NCBI RefSeq assembly: GCF_020733635.1
Contig: NZ_JAJFZL010000001.1
Span: 2,108,001-2,172,000, forward strand
DNA: 64,000 nt
DNA from: Nocardia spumae
Lineage (GTDB): Bacteria; Actinomycetota; Actinomycetes; Mycobacteriales; Mycobacteriaceae
Direction of reading: 5' to 3'
Both the position numbers and the translations under genes were made by a program. Below are positions 45,949 to 54,847 of this stretch, piece by piece. Every line of letters starts with the position of its first letter. The stretch's first letter is position 1. The notes under the pieces were generated by a model. That model made no database searches and was not told the DNA's origin. It saw nothing but the letters and a program-made list of their open reading frames with translations.

Positions 45949-47172
45949 ATGACGGTTGGGCTCGGAGTGAGTATCGGCACGGTCAACACGGTGTGCGCCA
46001 TCGATACTCCTGAGAGCGGTAGGACCACGCGCGGACGCAAGCGCAACGCGTCCGGCGAATCCGGTGGTCGCGCGGCGTCCGCCGGCCGGGGCGCACGGGC
46101 CTCGAGACCGAGGCAGTCCCTGTCTCAGCACCAGACCGCGCCGGGAACCTGGCGCACCACACTCACTTTCGACAGCACCGGCAGCGCGCGGGTCGGGCGG
46201 ATCCCGAAACACGGTCGCGCGGTGACCGACTTCGCCGATCTGACCGCGCGCGGCCGGACCGCGCGAGTGCGCCATCGCTCGCTCTCGTCGGCGGATCTGG
46301 TGGCGACGGTGGCGCGTACCGTGGTGGCGGACGTCTCCGCGCACATGGTCGCGACCGACGACACCTTTGCGGAAACCGCTGTGGCGGTGACACATCCGGT
46401 GAGCTACTCCCGCGACCGGGTGCTGGATCTACGTGAGGCGCTGGACGAGATGGGCTTGGCGCACGCGGCGCTGGTCGCCGAACCGGTCGCGGCCGCGGCG
46501 TGGTTGTCGGTGGCACACGGTCCGCTGATGCCGGGACTGGCGCTGGTCTACGACCTGGGTGGTTCCGGACTCACGGTCACGCTGGTCCGGATCGGCGCGG
46601 GCGCACCGTCCCGCCCGGTGATCGGGGAACCCTTGCGCTCCAGCTCCTTCGGCGGCCGTGCCTTCGGCGCGAAGATGGCCACCCAGGACAATTGGCGCGG
46701 CGGTGAAACCTCGGCCGAGTCCGATGCGGTGATCACCGCGCTGCGCACCGCGCATGTGCGCGAATCCCTCGATGTGGTCTACGAATGCCTGGGCCGGGCC
46801 CATGTCACGATGGCCGATGTCGACTGTGTTCTGGTCGTCGGAGGGGCGGCGCGCCCGCCCGAGGTGGCCTCGGTGCTGTCCTCGGCGCTCGCCCGGCCGG
46901 TGATCGTGGCGCCGGATCCGGAGCGCACGATCGCCGAGGGGGCGGCCATTCTCGCTCGCAACGCGGCCGAAGCGGCACGGGAGAGCGAACACTGCGCCGA
47001 CTCGGTGGAGCAGTCGGCACCGCCGCGGATGTTGCGGCGCCGGCTGTCCCGGGTCGCGGTCACCGCCGCGGTGGCGGCCGGCGGCGCGCTGTTCGCGGCT
47101 ACCGCGGTGGTCGGTGACGAGGCGAGTGGCGCGCATTCGATGGGCGCGGGGCTCGTGCACGTCCAGCGTTGA
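45949..47172 (+). CDS. Hsp70-like membrane ATPase (paralogue 1)
   Basis: The 407-residue protein has an actin/Hsp70-type ATPase core: phosphate-1 GVSIGTVNTV, an Arg/Gly/Ser-rich insert (about residues 20-65), AVAVTHPVSYSRDRV, LVAEPVAAAAWL, phosphate-2 LVYDLGGSGLTVTLVR and the adenosine motif VLVVGGAARPPEVASVL. The substrate-binding half of DnaK is replaced by one C-terminal membrane helix (about 369-389) and an 18-residue tail. The Asp of the DnaK GIDLGTT motif is Ser here. A second copy lies at 52538. It is not a normal chaperone; function unknown. Confidence 0.85.
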   Translation: MTVGLGVSIGTVNTVCAIDTPESGRTTRGRKRNASGESGGRAASAGRGARASRPRQSLSQHQTAPGTWRTTLTFDSTGSARVGRIPKHGRAVTDFADLTARGRTARVRHRSLSSADLVATVARTVVADVSAHMVATDDTFAETAVAVTHPVSYSRDRVLDLREALDEMGLAHAALVAEPVAAAAWLSVAHGPLMPGLALVYDLGGSGLTVTLVRIGAGAPSRPVIGEPLRSSSFGGRAFGAKMATQDNWRGGETSAESDAVITALRTAHVRESLDVVYECLGRAHVTMADVDCVLVVGGAARPPEVASVLSSALARPVIVAPDPERTIAEGAAILARNAAEAARESEHCADSVEQSAPPRMLRRRLSRVAVTAAVAAGGALFAATAVVGDEASGAHSMGAGLVHVQR

Positions 47173-47227
47173 TTTCGCCGGCACCTCCCGGGCACGGATC
47201 CCGGCCCGCCCGGGTGTGCGGGTGCCG

Positions 47228-47273
47228 ATGCGAGCGCTCCCGCCGGTGATGTCACCGGCGGGAGCGCTCGCAT
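47228..47273. terminator. Perfect 22-bp stem terminator between converging genes
   Basis: Positions 47228-47249 and 47252-47273 are exact inverse complements separated by only two bases (TG). The arms begin ATGCGAGCGCTCC and end GCGCTCGCAT. It sits between the Hsp70-like gene and the converging MFS gene and should end transcripts from both sides. Confidence 0.85.
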
Positions 47274-47309
47274 GTCGGGGTGTGCCGTGTGGACGGCACT
47301 CCGGCGCAT

Positions 47310-48572
47310 CTAGTCCGCCGCCCCCGCGGAGGTGGATTCGAAGTCCTGGTCGCGATAGTTGCCGAGCACCACCGCGAGACATCCCACCGCGATGATCGCA
47401 CCGGCGGTGAACATCAGTGGATATCCGAGATGCAGCGCGTTGTGTAGCAACGACAGCAGCGCGGGTGAGCCGAAGCCGAGATAGCTGACCGAATAGAACA
47501 CGGCGGTGAGCCCGGCGAGATCGTCGGGCCGCGCGATCCGCTCGATCTCCTGCAGGCCGGCCACCATCCCGATACCGAATCCGAATCCGAGCACCGCCGC
47601 GGTCACGATGACCGCCCACAGCGCCAGCGTGGCCGCCGCGTACACCGCCGCCGCCATCCCGGCCGTGGTGAGCGTCAGCGACAACGCCGCGATCCGCGCG
47701 GTGCCCGGCAGATCGATGCGCCGCGCCACCGACTGGATGACGAATCCGCATCCGAGAGTGATGACCGTGACCAGGGCGGAGAACGCGATCGGAGTACCGG
47801 CGATCTGATCGGCGGCCAGTGTCGGCAGGATCGCGTAGGCCGTGGCGGCGGAGGTGAACAACCACAGTGCCAGCGGCAGTGCGACATTCCGGAACCGCCG
47901 ATGCCCGGCCGCCGGAATCCGCAGGTCCGCACGCAACGGCTTCCGGACCGGTTGCGGCGCCACGGTTTCCGGCGCGCGCACCACCCACGCCGCCGCCATC
48001 AGGCACAGCGCGACATTGATCAGGTAGGCGAGGGTCGCGGGCCACGGAGCCCACTGCGCCAGCACCCCCGCGACTCCGGCGCCGATGGCGAAGCCTCCGG
48101 TCAGGCTCATCGCCGAGCGGCGGGCCCCGGTTCCGAGTGCCGACTCGGGGCCGAACGGTGGCTGCGACAACTCCTTGATCCAGCTGCTGCCCACCGCCAT
48201 CGCCAGGCCCAAGCCGATGCCGCACAGCACCCGGCCGATCGACAGCATCGGCACCGCACCGGAACCGAAGGCCAGCAGGGTCGAGCCGACAGCGGTGATC
48301 AGCGGTGCGGGCCGCATCAGCCGGCGCCGGCCGTAGCGGTCCGACAGCGGCCCGCCGATGAGCAGGGCGGGCACGATACCCAGCACGTACTCGAACAACA
48401 GCAGATCGACCGTGGTCACCGGCAGTCCGTCGTTCTTGTACATCACCAGCAGCGGTGTGAATTCGTTTCCGCCCCAGGCGATCGCGAAGACCGCCGCGGC
48501 CACGCCCCACCAGACCCGGGGATCGGCGCCGACGGTGCCGGGTCGGATGTCGACGGCGGCGGGCGCGCTCAT
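47310..48572 (-). CDS. MFS transporter, 12-TMS
   Basis: The 420-residue protein has twelve hydrophobic segments and the MFS motif GGPLSDRYGRRRLM between TMS2 and TMS3. AWGGNEFTPLLVMYKNDG in TMS1 and the following loop is seen in a group of actinobacterial efflux-like permeases. Its start overlaps the GntR stop by 4 nt, so the two form an operon and the regulator likely controls this pump. Substrate unknown. Confidence 0.88.
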   Translation of the reverse strand: MSAPAAVDIRPGTVGADPRVWWGVAAAVFAIAWGGNEFTPLLVMYKNDGLPVTTVDLLLFEYVLGIVPALLIGGPLSDRYGRRRLMRPAPLITAVGSTLLAFGSGAVPMLSIGRVLCGIGLGLAMAVGSSWIKELSQPPFGPESALGTGARRSAMSLTGGFAIGAGVAGVLAQWAPWPATLAYLINVALCLMAAAWVVRAPETVAPQPVRKPLRADLRIPAAGHRRFRNVALPLALWLFTSAATAYAILPTLAADQIAGTPIAFSALVTVITLGCGFVIQSVARRIDLPGTARIAALSLTLTTAGMAAAVYAAATLALWAVIVTAAVLGFGFGIGMVAGLQEIERIARPDDLAGLTAVFYSVSYLGFGSPALLSLLHNALHLGYPLMFTAGAIIAVGCLAVVLGNYRDQDFESTSAGAAD

Positions 48573-49231
48573 CGGAGTCCTTTCAGTTCCAGCTGGTGCA
48601 CGCCGGACAGATGGTCGGCGAGCGCGGTATCGAAGGTCGCGGTGTCGCCGGCGGCGATCAGTTCCGCGAGGTGTGCGTGCTGGTCGACGATGCGGGCGAC
48701 ATTCATCGGAGCGCGATGCAACGCGACGCTGTTCATGCGCCGCTGCCGCTCGCGCAGCGAATCGTAGAAGCCGGTGAGTAGCGGATTGCCGGCCGCGACG
48801 ACATAGCCGCGATGGAAGTCGGTGTCCTCGGTGGCGAACCGGGCCAGCACTCGCGGGTCGGAATCGGTGAACTGCGCGATCAGTTCGTGCTGGCGGGTCA
48901 GGGAGGCGCGCAGGGTTTCGACCAACCCGGTACGGTCGCTGCCGCTGACCGCGCGGACCGCCGCCGTCTCCACGACGTATCGCGCATGTGCCACATGTTC
49001 GGCTTCGTGCGAGGGGATGGGTACCACCAGCGCACCGCGCTTGGGATACAGCCGCATCCAGCCCTCGGTCTCCAACCGGAGGAAAGCCTCCCGGACCGGG
49101 GTGCGCGACGTGCCCAGATCGGTGGCGATCTCTCCTTCGCTGATCAGCTCGCCGCCGGGCAGCGTCCCGGTCAGGATGCGTTCCTTGATCTCGCGATAGG
49201 CGCGCTCGGCCGATGAATACGTCTTAGACAC
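48569..49231 (-). CDS. GntR family (FCD-type) transcriptional regulator
   Basis: The 220-residue protein has a GntR winged helix (AYREIKERILTGTLPGGELISEGEIATDLGTSRTPVREAFLRLE, residues 9-52). The all-helical FCD domain that follows has the metal/ligand His residues in DTDFHRGYVVAAGNPLL and DQHAHLAELIAAGD. The start is GTG 49231, with a possible -10 (TAGGCT) 7 nt upstream suggesting a leaderless mRNA. It is cotranscribed with the MFS gene (4-nt overlap). Confidence 0.88.
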   Translation of the reverse strand: MSKTYSSAERAYREIKERILTGTLPGGELISEGEIATDLGTSRTPVREAFLRLETEGWMRLYPKRGALVVPIPSHEAEHVAHARYVVETAAVRAVSGSDRTGLVETLRASLTRQHELIAQFTDSDPRVLARFATEDTDFHRGYVVAAGNPLLTGFYDSLRERQRRMNSVALHRAPMNVARIVDQHAHLAELIAAGDTATFDTALADHLSGVHQLELKGLR

Positions 49232-49244
49232 AAGTTGTAGCCTA
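49221..49244 (-). promoter_or_regulatory. Promoter and possible autoregulatory site of the GntR gene
   Basis: TAGGCT (minus strand, 49244-49239) ends 7 nt before the GTG start. Two interrupted palindromes overlap the start: ACAA-G-TTGT (49230-49238) and GTCT-T-AGAC (49221-49229). A GntR dimer here would block its own promoter. Confidence 0.45.
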
Positions 49245-49464
49245 GCCCGGACATGGGATGAATTGCCATGTGGGTGCCGCCACGTTCGCGCTGCGGCGGG
49301 GGTGCCGCGCGTGGGCGGTTCGTCCGCTGTGACGCCCGGCACAGTACGTGTCGGTAATGCCTTTTTCGTTCCCGGTGAACTGCGGTTTCGATGGTTCGCC
49401 GCGATGGTTGCGCGATCGTGTCCCGTGCGCCCGGTGGTGTGTGTTGACCTCCGTCCTCATAGGT

Positions 49465-49485
49465 GTAACTATGGGAAACAGTTAC
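49465..49485. promoter_or_regulatory. Inverted repeat upstream of the AurF-like gene
   Basis: GTAACT (49465-49470) and AGTTAC (49480-49485) are exact inverse copies around a 9-nt spacer, about 20 nt before the oxygenase start. It is a likely operator or leader hairpin. The regulator is not identified. Confidence 0.5.
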
Positions 49486-49505
49486 CCATGCGAGATGGAG
49501 AGGCT

Positions 49506-50522
49506 GTGACGACGATGTCCGTTGCCGCGACGCCCGAAGTAGACCCTGTGGTCGCCGAGGCCATGGAATATGCCCAGAAGCTGCTTCTGCTGTCCGAGGG
49601 CTCGGTCAACAAGCATTTCGATCCCTTCACCGATATCGACTGGGACAATCCCGACTTCGCCCCGGATGCCGGCGAGGAACGCTGGATCCTGCCCGAATCG
49701 GCGGACCCCCTCGGCCGTCACCCCTGGTACAAGGCGCTGCCGAAGGACGAGCAGATCCGAATCGGCAAGTACCGCCAGGCCAATGTCGCCAAGGTCGGCC
49801 TGCAGTTCGAGTCCATCCTGATCAGCGGCATGGTGACGCACAACTTCGGCCTGCCTAACGGCTCGCCCGAGTTCCGCTACTGCTCCCACGAGATGATCGA
49901 GGAGCACAACCACACCCTGATGTTCCAGGAGATGGTCAACCGGATCGGCATCGATGTGCCGGGTATGGGCCCGCTGGTGCGCAAGTTCAAGTACGCCGCC
50001 GCACCGGTCGCCTCCTGGTTCCCGAATCTGTTCTTCATGGCCGTGCTGGCCGGTGAGGAGCCGATCGACCACATTCAGAAGCAGATCCTGCGCTCCGGTG
50101 AGGACGTGCACCCGATCATGCGCGGCGTGATGGCGATCCACGTGGCCGAGGAAGCTCGCCACATCTCCTTCGCGCACGAGTACCTCAAGAAGCATGTGCC
50201 CGAGGTGAACGCGGGCGCCAAGTTCGTGCTCTCGCTGGCGATGCCATTGGTGATGTGGATCCTCGGCCGGTCGATCGCGACTCCGCCGAAGACCTTCTTC
50301 GAGGAGTTCGACATCCCCGATTCGGTGCGCAAGGAACTGTTCTACGGCTCCACGGAGGCGCGCAAGACCTTCGCCGACTACTTCGTCGACGTGCGCGCGC
50401 TCGCCAAGGACCTGGGCCTGATGAACCCGATCTCGAAGAACGTCTGGAAGCTGCTGCGCATCGACGGTCCCTCCAGCCGGTACCGCTCGGAGCCGTTGCG
50501 CATCAAGACCGAAGCCGCCTGA
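49506..50522 (+). CDS. AurF-like diiron oxygenase
   Basis: The 338-residue helical protein has two E-x-x-H-type iron motifs typical of the p-aminobenzoate N-oxygenase (AurF) family: EMIEEHNHTLMFQEM, and EEARHISFAHEYL near the middle. EERWILPESADPLG and FESILISGMVTHNFGLPNG are also family-typical. AurF enzymes oxidise aryl amines or hydroxylate unactivated substrates with a diiron centre. The ferredoxin-reductase fusion 14 nt downstream is the natural electron donor. The GTG at 49506 is chosen for the GGAG 5 nt upstream; an ATG at 49515 is an alternative. Substrate unknown. Confidence 0.87.
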   Translation: MTTMSVAATPEVDPVVAEAMEYAQKLLLLSEGSVNKHFDPFTDIDWDNPDFAPDAGEERWILPESADPLGRHPWYKALPKDEQIRIGKYRQANVAKVGLQFESILISGMVTHNFGLPNGSPEFRYCSHEMIEEHNHTLMFQEMVNRIGIDVPGMGPLVRKFKYAAAPVASWFPNLFFMAVLAGEEPIDHIQKQILRSGEDVHPIMRGVMAIHVAEEARHISFAHEYLKKHVPEVNAGAKFVLSLAMPLVMWILGRSIATPPKTFFEEFDIPDSVRKELFYGSTEARKTFADYFVDVRALAKDLGLMNPISKNVWKLLRIDGPSSRYRSEPLRIKTEAA

Positions 50523-50536
50523 AGGGTAGCCATACA

Positions 50537-52117
50537 GTGCCGTATGTAGTCACCCAGTCGTGCTGCAGCGACGCCTCCTGCGTCTACGCGTGCCCGGTCA
50601 ACTGCATCCATCCGACGCCCGACGAACCGGATTTCCTGACCGCGGAGATGCTGTACGTGGATCCGGCGGCATGCGTGGACTGTGGCGCCTGCGCCACCGC
50701 CTGCCCGGTGGACGCCATCACCTCCTCGAAGAAACTCACCGAGGAGCAGAAGCCGTTCATCGAGATCAACGCCGATTTCTATCGGCACGCCCGGCCGCGG
50801 GACCTGCTGGCCAAGCCGGTCCCCGCCGCCGAGGTCGAGGCCGGCCGGGGGCCGCTGCGCGTCGCGATCGTGGGCTCGGGGCCGTCGGCGATGTACGCCG
50901 CCGACGAACTGCTGACCCAGCCCGGGGTGACGGTGACGGTCTTCGACCGGTTGCCCGTGCCCTACGGGCTGGCCCGGCACGGTGTGGCGCCCGATCACAC
51001 CCGCACCCGGCAGGTCGGCCGGCTGTTCGATGTGATCTCCGCGCAGCCGGGATTCGGTTCGTACCTGAATCTGGCCGTGGGCGAGGATATTTCGCACGCC
51101 GAACTGCTCGACCACTTCCACGCCGCGATCTACGCGGTCGGCGCCTCGTCCGACCGCAAGCTCGGCATCCCCGGCGAGGGTCTGCCCGGCAGCCTGTCCG
51201 CGACGGAGTTCGTGGCCTGGTACAACGGGCATCCCGATTTCGCGCAGCGCGCCTTCGACCTGTCGCAGCGGCGCGCGGTGATCGTCGGCAACGGCAATGT
51301 CGCCCTCGATGTGGCCCGGATCCTCACCATGGATCCCGAGCTGCTCGACAGCACCGAGATCTCGCCGGTGGCGCTGGACGCCCTGCGGCACAGCAAGATC
51401 GAGGAAGTCGTGATCGTCGGCCGGCGCGGCCCGGCCGAATCGGCGTTCACCGTGCCGGAATTCGTTGGTCTGCTCGGTTCCGATATCGATATCGTCGTCG
51501 AAGGTGATGTGCCGGAACCGACTCCGGAGATGTCGCAGAAGGTCGCGCAGAAACTGAAGCTGCTGCGCGAGGTGGCCGACCGTCCGGTGGGTGCGCGCCG
51601 GCGGATCGTCTTCCGCTATCTGTCCTCGCCGGTCGCGCTGACCGGTGCGGACAAGGTGGCCGGAATCGAGCTCGTGCGTAACGAACTCGTCGCCGATGAG
51701 AACGGCCTCACCAGGGCCGTCGCCACCGAGGACACCGAAACCCTCGACACCGCTCTGGTTCTCGCCTCGGTCGGATACCGCGGGGTGGCCGTGCCCGGTG
51801 TGCCGTTCGACGAGCGGGCGGGCGTCATCCCCAACGCCGATGGGCGGGTACTGGAGGCCGCGGCCGGGGCGGTGGTGCCCGGAACCTATGTGACCGGCTG
51901 GATCAAGCGTGGTCCCACCGGTTTCATCGGGACCAACAAATCCTGTGCGCAACAGACGGTGCGACAGCTGGTCGACGATTTCAACGCCGGTCGCCTGGCG
52001 CGTCCGGTGAACGGCGTCGCCGATTTCGATCGCCTGGTGCAGCGCCGCCGTCCCGATGCGGTGCGCGGTGGTGCGACCACCCAGTCCTGGTGGAAGCGCA
52101 AGCTCGCCCGAGTCTGA
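50537..52117 (+). CDS. fprB: Ferredoxin - NADPH:ferredoxin reductase fusion (FprB-like)
   Basis: The 526-residue protein starts with a 7Fe-type ferredoxin domain (CCSDASCVYACPVNCIHP and CVDCGACATACPVDAI, residues 1-70). An adrenodoxin-reductase-like flavoprotein follows, with FAD motif VAIVGSGPSAMYAADELL, DRLPVPYGLARHGVAPDH, NADP motif AVIVGNGNVALDVARIL, and TGWIKRGPTGFIGTNKSCA. The layout matches mycobacterial FprB. It would pass electrons from NADPH through FAD and Fe-S to the adjacent AurF-like oxygenase. The GTG start at 50537 has GAAGGG upstream. A 15-bp stem terminator follows. Confidence 0.93.
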   Translation: MPYVVTQSCCSDASCVYACPVNCIHPTPDEPDFLTAEMLYVDPAACVDCGACATACPVDAITSSKKLTEEQKPFIEINADFYRHARPRDLLAKPVPAAEVEAGRGPLRVAIVGSGPSAMYAADELLTQPGVTVTVFDRLPVPYGLARHGVAPDHTRTRQVGRLFDVISAQPGFGSYLNLAVGEDISHAELLDHFHAAIYAVGASSDRKLGIPGEGLPGSLSATEFVAWYNGHPDFAQRAFDLSQRRAVIVGNGNVALDVARILTMDPELLDSTEISPVALDALRHSKIEEVVIVGRRGPAESAFTVPEFVGLLGSDIDIVVEGDVPEPTPEMSQKVAQKLKLLREVADRPVGARRRIVFRYLSSPVALTGADKVAGIELVRNELVADENGLTRAVATEDTETLDTALVLASVGYRGVAVPGVPFDERAGVIPNADGRVLEAAAGAVVPGTYVTGWIKRGPTGFIGTNKSCAQQTVRQLVDDFNAGRLARPVNGVADFDRLVQRRRPDAVRGGATTQSWWKRKLARV

Positions 52118-52128
52118 CCGGACCGTGT

Positions 52129-52167
52129 GACAGCCGCCCCGATTCCGTGTGGATCGGGGCGGCTGTC
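52129..52167 (+). terminator. 15-bp stem terminator after fprB
   Basis: GACAGCCGCCCCGAT (52129-52143) pairs exactly with ATCGGGGCGGCTGTC (52153-52167) around a 9-nt loop. It ends the AurF-like/fprB transcript 11 nt after the stop. Confidence 0.88.
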
Positions 52168-52537
52168 GTCTGGCGGCGCCTGGGCCGCCGATCGTCGGGC
52201 AACTGCCCAGTCATTCGGAATGTCGTGCGGTAAATCGGTGTCAGGAATGCCGAGGGCGCGATCGAAAAGAACAACGGTCGGTTTTCATCGAGAATTACTG
52301 TTAGGTAGCCAGTTTCGCCAGCTATTTCCCTGTTGTAGATGAATTCAATCCCCTGATCTTGAATTGAATGCTGGTCTATCAGCTGTTTTGATCGATTGAC
52401 CGGTGCGTACGAAAGCTTTTCCACCCATTCGCTTTCCGTGATCGAGACCGACCAGCTAACCTGTGGGCGCTATTTGGTAAACGACCGCGACCGCAAGGGT
52501 TAACCGCCTGGGGCCGTGGTCTCGGTGCGTTGACGGG
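52168..52537 (+). promoter_or_regulatory. A+T-rich region upstream of the second Hsp70-like gene
   Basis: About 370 nt with markedly lower GC than the coding sequence around it (52200-52500), including several runs of A or T and TTGAATTGAATGC. No credible gene is seen. It probably contains the promoter and protein-binding sites for the Hsp70-like gene, much like the A+T-rich stretch before paralogue 1. Confidence 0.5.
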
Positions 52538-54832
52538 ATGGCAATGAGGGTTGGCTTCGGCATGAGCATCGGCACAGTGAATTCCGTATGGGCGGCTACC
52601 GCCGCCGACGGGGACCGGCCGGCGGTGCGGATGCGTCGTACCTCGCTGAGCTTCGATCGCGCCGGTGCGGCGCGGGTCGGCGGGATTCCCCGATTCGCCC
52701 CGGTGGTAACGGATTTCGCCGATCTCACCCAGACGCGGGAGCCGGTATCGCTGGGCGGGCGGGTGTGGTCGTCGGCCGACCTGGTCGCCGCGGTGGCCGT
52801 CGGCCTGATCGGATCCAGTGATCCGGAATCCGGACCGGTCCTCACCTATCCGGCCTGCTATTCCGAGCGGCAGATCGCGGCGCTGCAGTACGCGCTGCAC
52901 CGGTCCGGCGCCTTCGATGTGGTCCTGATGCCGGAGCCGGTGGCCGCCCTCGAATGGCTCGACGCCGAATACGGTGTCTCCGAATCGGGCTCGACGCTGG
53001 TCTACGATCTGGGCGCCAACAGTGTGGACGTCGCGGTGGTCCGGACCGAGACCGAGTGGAGCCAGCGCGGGGTACTCGGCTCGGCGATCCGCTCCAACTC
53101 CTACGGCGGCCGGCCGCTGGGCGCGTTGCTGGCACGCTATGCGCGAGCGCTGGCCCCCGATGTGCCCGCGCCGGTGTCGACGGTGGTTCCGGCCGAGGAC
53201 ACCAAGCGACTGCGCGCCTGGCATATTCGCAATTCCCTTCGTGTCGTGCGTGATTGCCTGCGGCGCGCGCGGGTGCGGATCGACGATATCGACCGGGTGC
53301 TGCTGGTCGGCGGTGCCGCCCGTCCGGTCGAGGTCGCGGAGGTGCTGGCCGAACTCGGATTGCCGGTGATCGTCTCACCGGATCCGGCGCACACCGTCGC
53401 CACCGGCGCCGCGGTCGCCTCGGCTCGATTCGCGCGGAGCACCGGCAATGTCGGTCGCTACGCCCGCGGTGCGGCGGTGGTGTCCTCCGCCGCGGTGGTC
53501 TCCGCGCTGGCCATGTCGGCGGCGACCATGATCGGTGGCGGCCCGCTCGGAACCGACGGTCCGATCATGGAATTCGGCCCCGCGCTCGCCGGGCCCGCGG
53601 ACTCGTTACGCGAACGACTCGAGTCGCCGCAGGTGCCCGGATTCGGCGCCGGATTCGCGGCACTGGCCGCCCGCGCCGACAACCCGATGGGGCCGTCGAT
53701 GTCGGCGCTACGGGCATATGCCGGTGCGGCGCACAGTCTTTCGAAGGTGATGGCCGGCGATCCCGGCAACGTCCTGCGGGACTACGGCGCCGCGACTCCG
53801 TGTGAGCCACCCCGGGCCACGACCTATGCCGATCCGGCACGGTTCTCCAATCCGATGCCCTTCGCGACATCGGGTGCCGCCGCCGCGCTCGCGGCCGGAA
53901 CCGCGGCCCGCACCCTGCCCGGCACGATCTGGCCCAGCAACCCCGGATCCGGGGATCAGGGGTCGTCGCATCCGCCCGGCGGGAACAGCGGCGACACCCC
54001 GAATTCCGGCACGCCGAGTCCTGTGCCCGGCAGCGCGCCGGCCCCGGACCCCGCCCCGATCGACGCCCCGGTGCCCGGCGGGACCACCGCCGAGGCCGAC
54101 GCCGGTGGATCGCCCGCCCCGCAACGGGGGGAGACCACCGCGCCGGGCGGCACCGCCTCCACCGGTGACAACGCCGGATCCGGGCACTCGGCGGGAACTC
54201 CCGGCGACACCGACGGCGGTGCCGACGCGCACTCGGGCGCCTCGAATGCCGGGTCGGATCCGGGCGGCCCGTCGGACTCCGGCGGTCACGACTCATCCAG
54301 TTCGGCCGGGTCAGGGACCTCGGCATCGACCGGCGACGACTCCGGCGCCGAGAGCGCCGGCGCCACGCAGTCCGGCGAGTCCACGAACCAGAGCGGCGGA
54401 GCCCACGCCGGTACCAGCGCGCATTCCGGCGACCCCGCCGATTCCGGTGGTGCCACGAACCAGGGCGGCGCTACCGGCACCGCACCCTCGGCCGATACCG
54501 GTGGCGCCCATTCATCCACGGGCACAACCTCTCCCGATTCCGCCACGGGACCGGGCGGGGCCAATCCCGGCGCGGCGACAGGCGGCGGCCGGGTGCAGCA
54601 GCCGAGCCCCGGATTCGGCGGCACCCGGCCCGGAGGCGGCAACAGCGCACCCGCGGTTCCGCGTCCGGGTGGTATCGCACCCGGCGGCGCCGGCCGGCCG
54701 GGTGGACTCGGCACCGGGACCGTTCCGGGCGGCGGATTCCACGGCGGTGTACCGGCGCCGTCGCCGGGGCTCGGTGGGGGGTTCCACGGTGGCGGTTTCG
54801 GTGGCGGCTTCGGCGGTTTCGGCCACCATTGA
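52538..54832 (+). CDS. Hsp70-like membrane ATPase with long extracytoplasmic low-complexity tail (paralogue 2)
   Basis: Residues 1-300 are an Hsp70/actin-like ATPase: GMSIGTVNSV (9-16 region, with Ser for the usual Asp), LMPEPVAALEWL, LVYDLGANSVDVAVV (154-168) and VLLVGGAARPVEVAEVL (254-270). A membrane helix at about 311-333 follows. The remaining 430 residues are predicted outside: an Ala/Pro-rich linker, a Gly/Ser/Thr/Asp-rich tail, and a C-terminal run of GGGFHGG-like repeats ending FGHH. No substrate-binding domain of DnaK is present. It pairs with paralogue 1 at 45949. A role linking cytoplasmic ATP use to the envelope is inferred, not shown. Confidence 0.85.
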   Translation: MAMRVGFGMSIGTVNSVWAATAADGDRPAVRMRRTSLSFDRAGAARVGGIPRFAPVVTDFADLTQTREPVSLGGRVWSSADLVAAVAVGLIGSSDPESGPVLTYPACYSERQIAALQYALHRSGAFDVVLMPEPVAALEWLDAEYGVSESGSTLVYDLGANSVDVAVVRTETEWSQRGVLGSAIRSNSYGGRPLGALLARYARALAPDVPAPVSTVVPAEDTKRLRAWHIRNSLRVVRDCLRRARVRIDDIDRVLLVGGAARPVEVAEVLAELGLPVIVSPDPAHTVATGAAVASARFARSTGNVGRYARGAAVVSSAAVVSALAMSAATMIGGGPLGTDGPIMEFGPALAGPADSLRERLESPQVPGFGAGFAALAARADNPMGPSMSALRAYAGAAHSLSKVMAGDPGNVLRDYGAATPCEPPRATTYADPARFSNPMPFATSGAAAALAAGTAARTLPGTIWPSNPGSGDQGSSHPPGGNSGDTPNSGTPSPVPGSAPAPDPAPIDAPVPGGTTAEADAGGSPAPQRGETTAPGGTASTGDNAGSGHSAGTPGDTDGGADAHSGASNAGSDPGGPSDSGGHDSSSSAGSGTSASTGDDSGAESAGATQSGESTNQSGGAHAGTSAHSGDPADSGGATNQGGATGTAPSADTGGAHSSTGTTSPDSATGPGGANPGAATGGGRVQQPSPGFGGTRPGGGNSAPAVPRPGGIAPGGAGRPGGLGTGTVPGGGFHGGVPAPSPGLGGGFHGGGFGGGFGGFGHH

Positions 54833-54847
54833 GTCGGGTCGCGTCAC

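Noticed and set aside
45343..46395. Minus-strand frame in the A+T-rich region before Hsp70-like gene 1
   Set aside because: It runs across cysA and the Hsp70-like gene and lacks normal codon bias and motifs.
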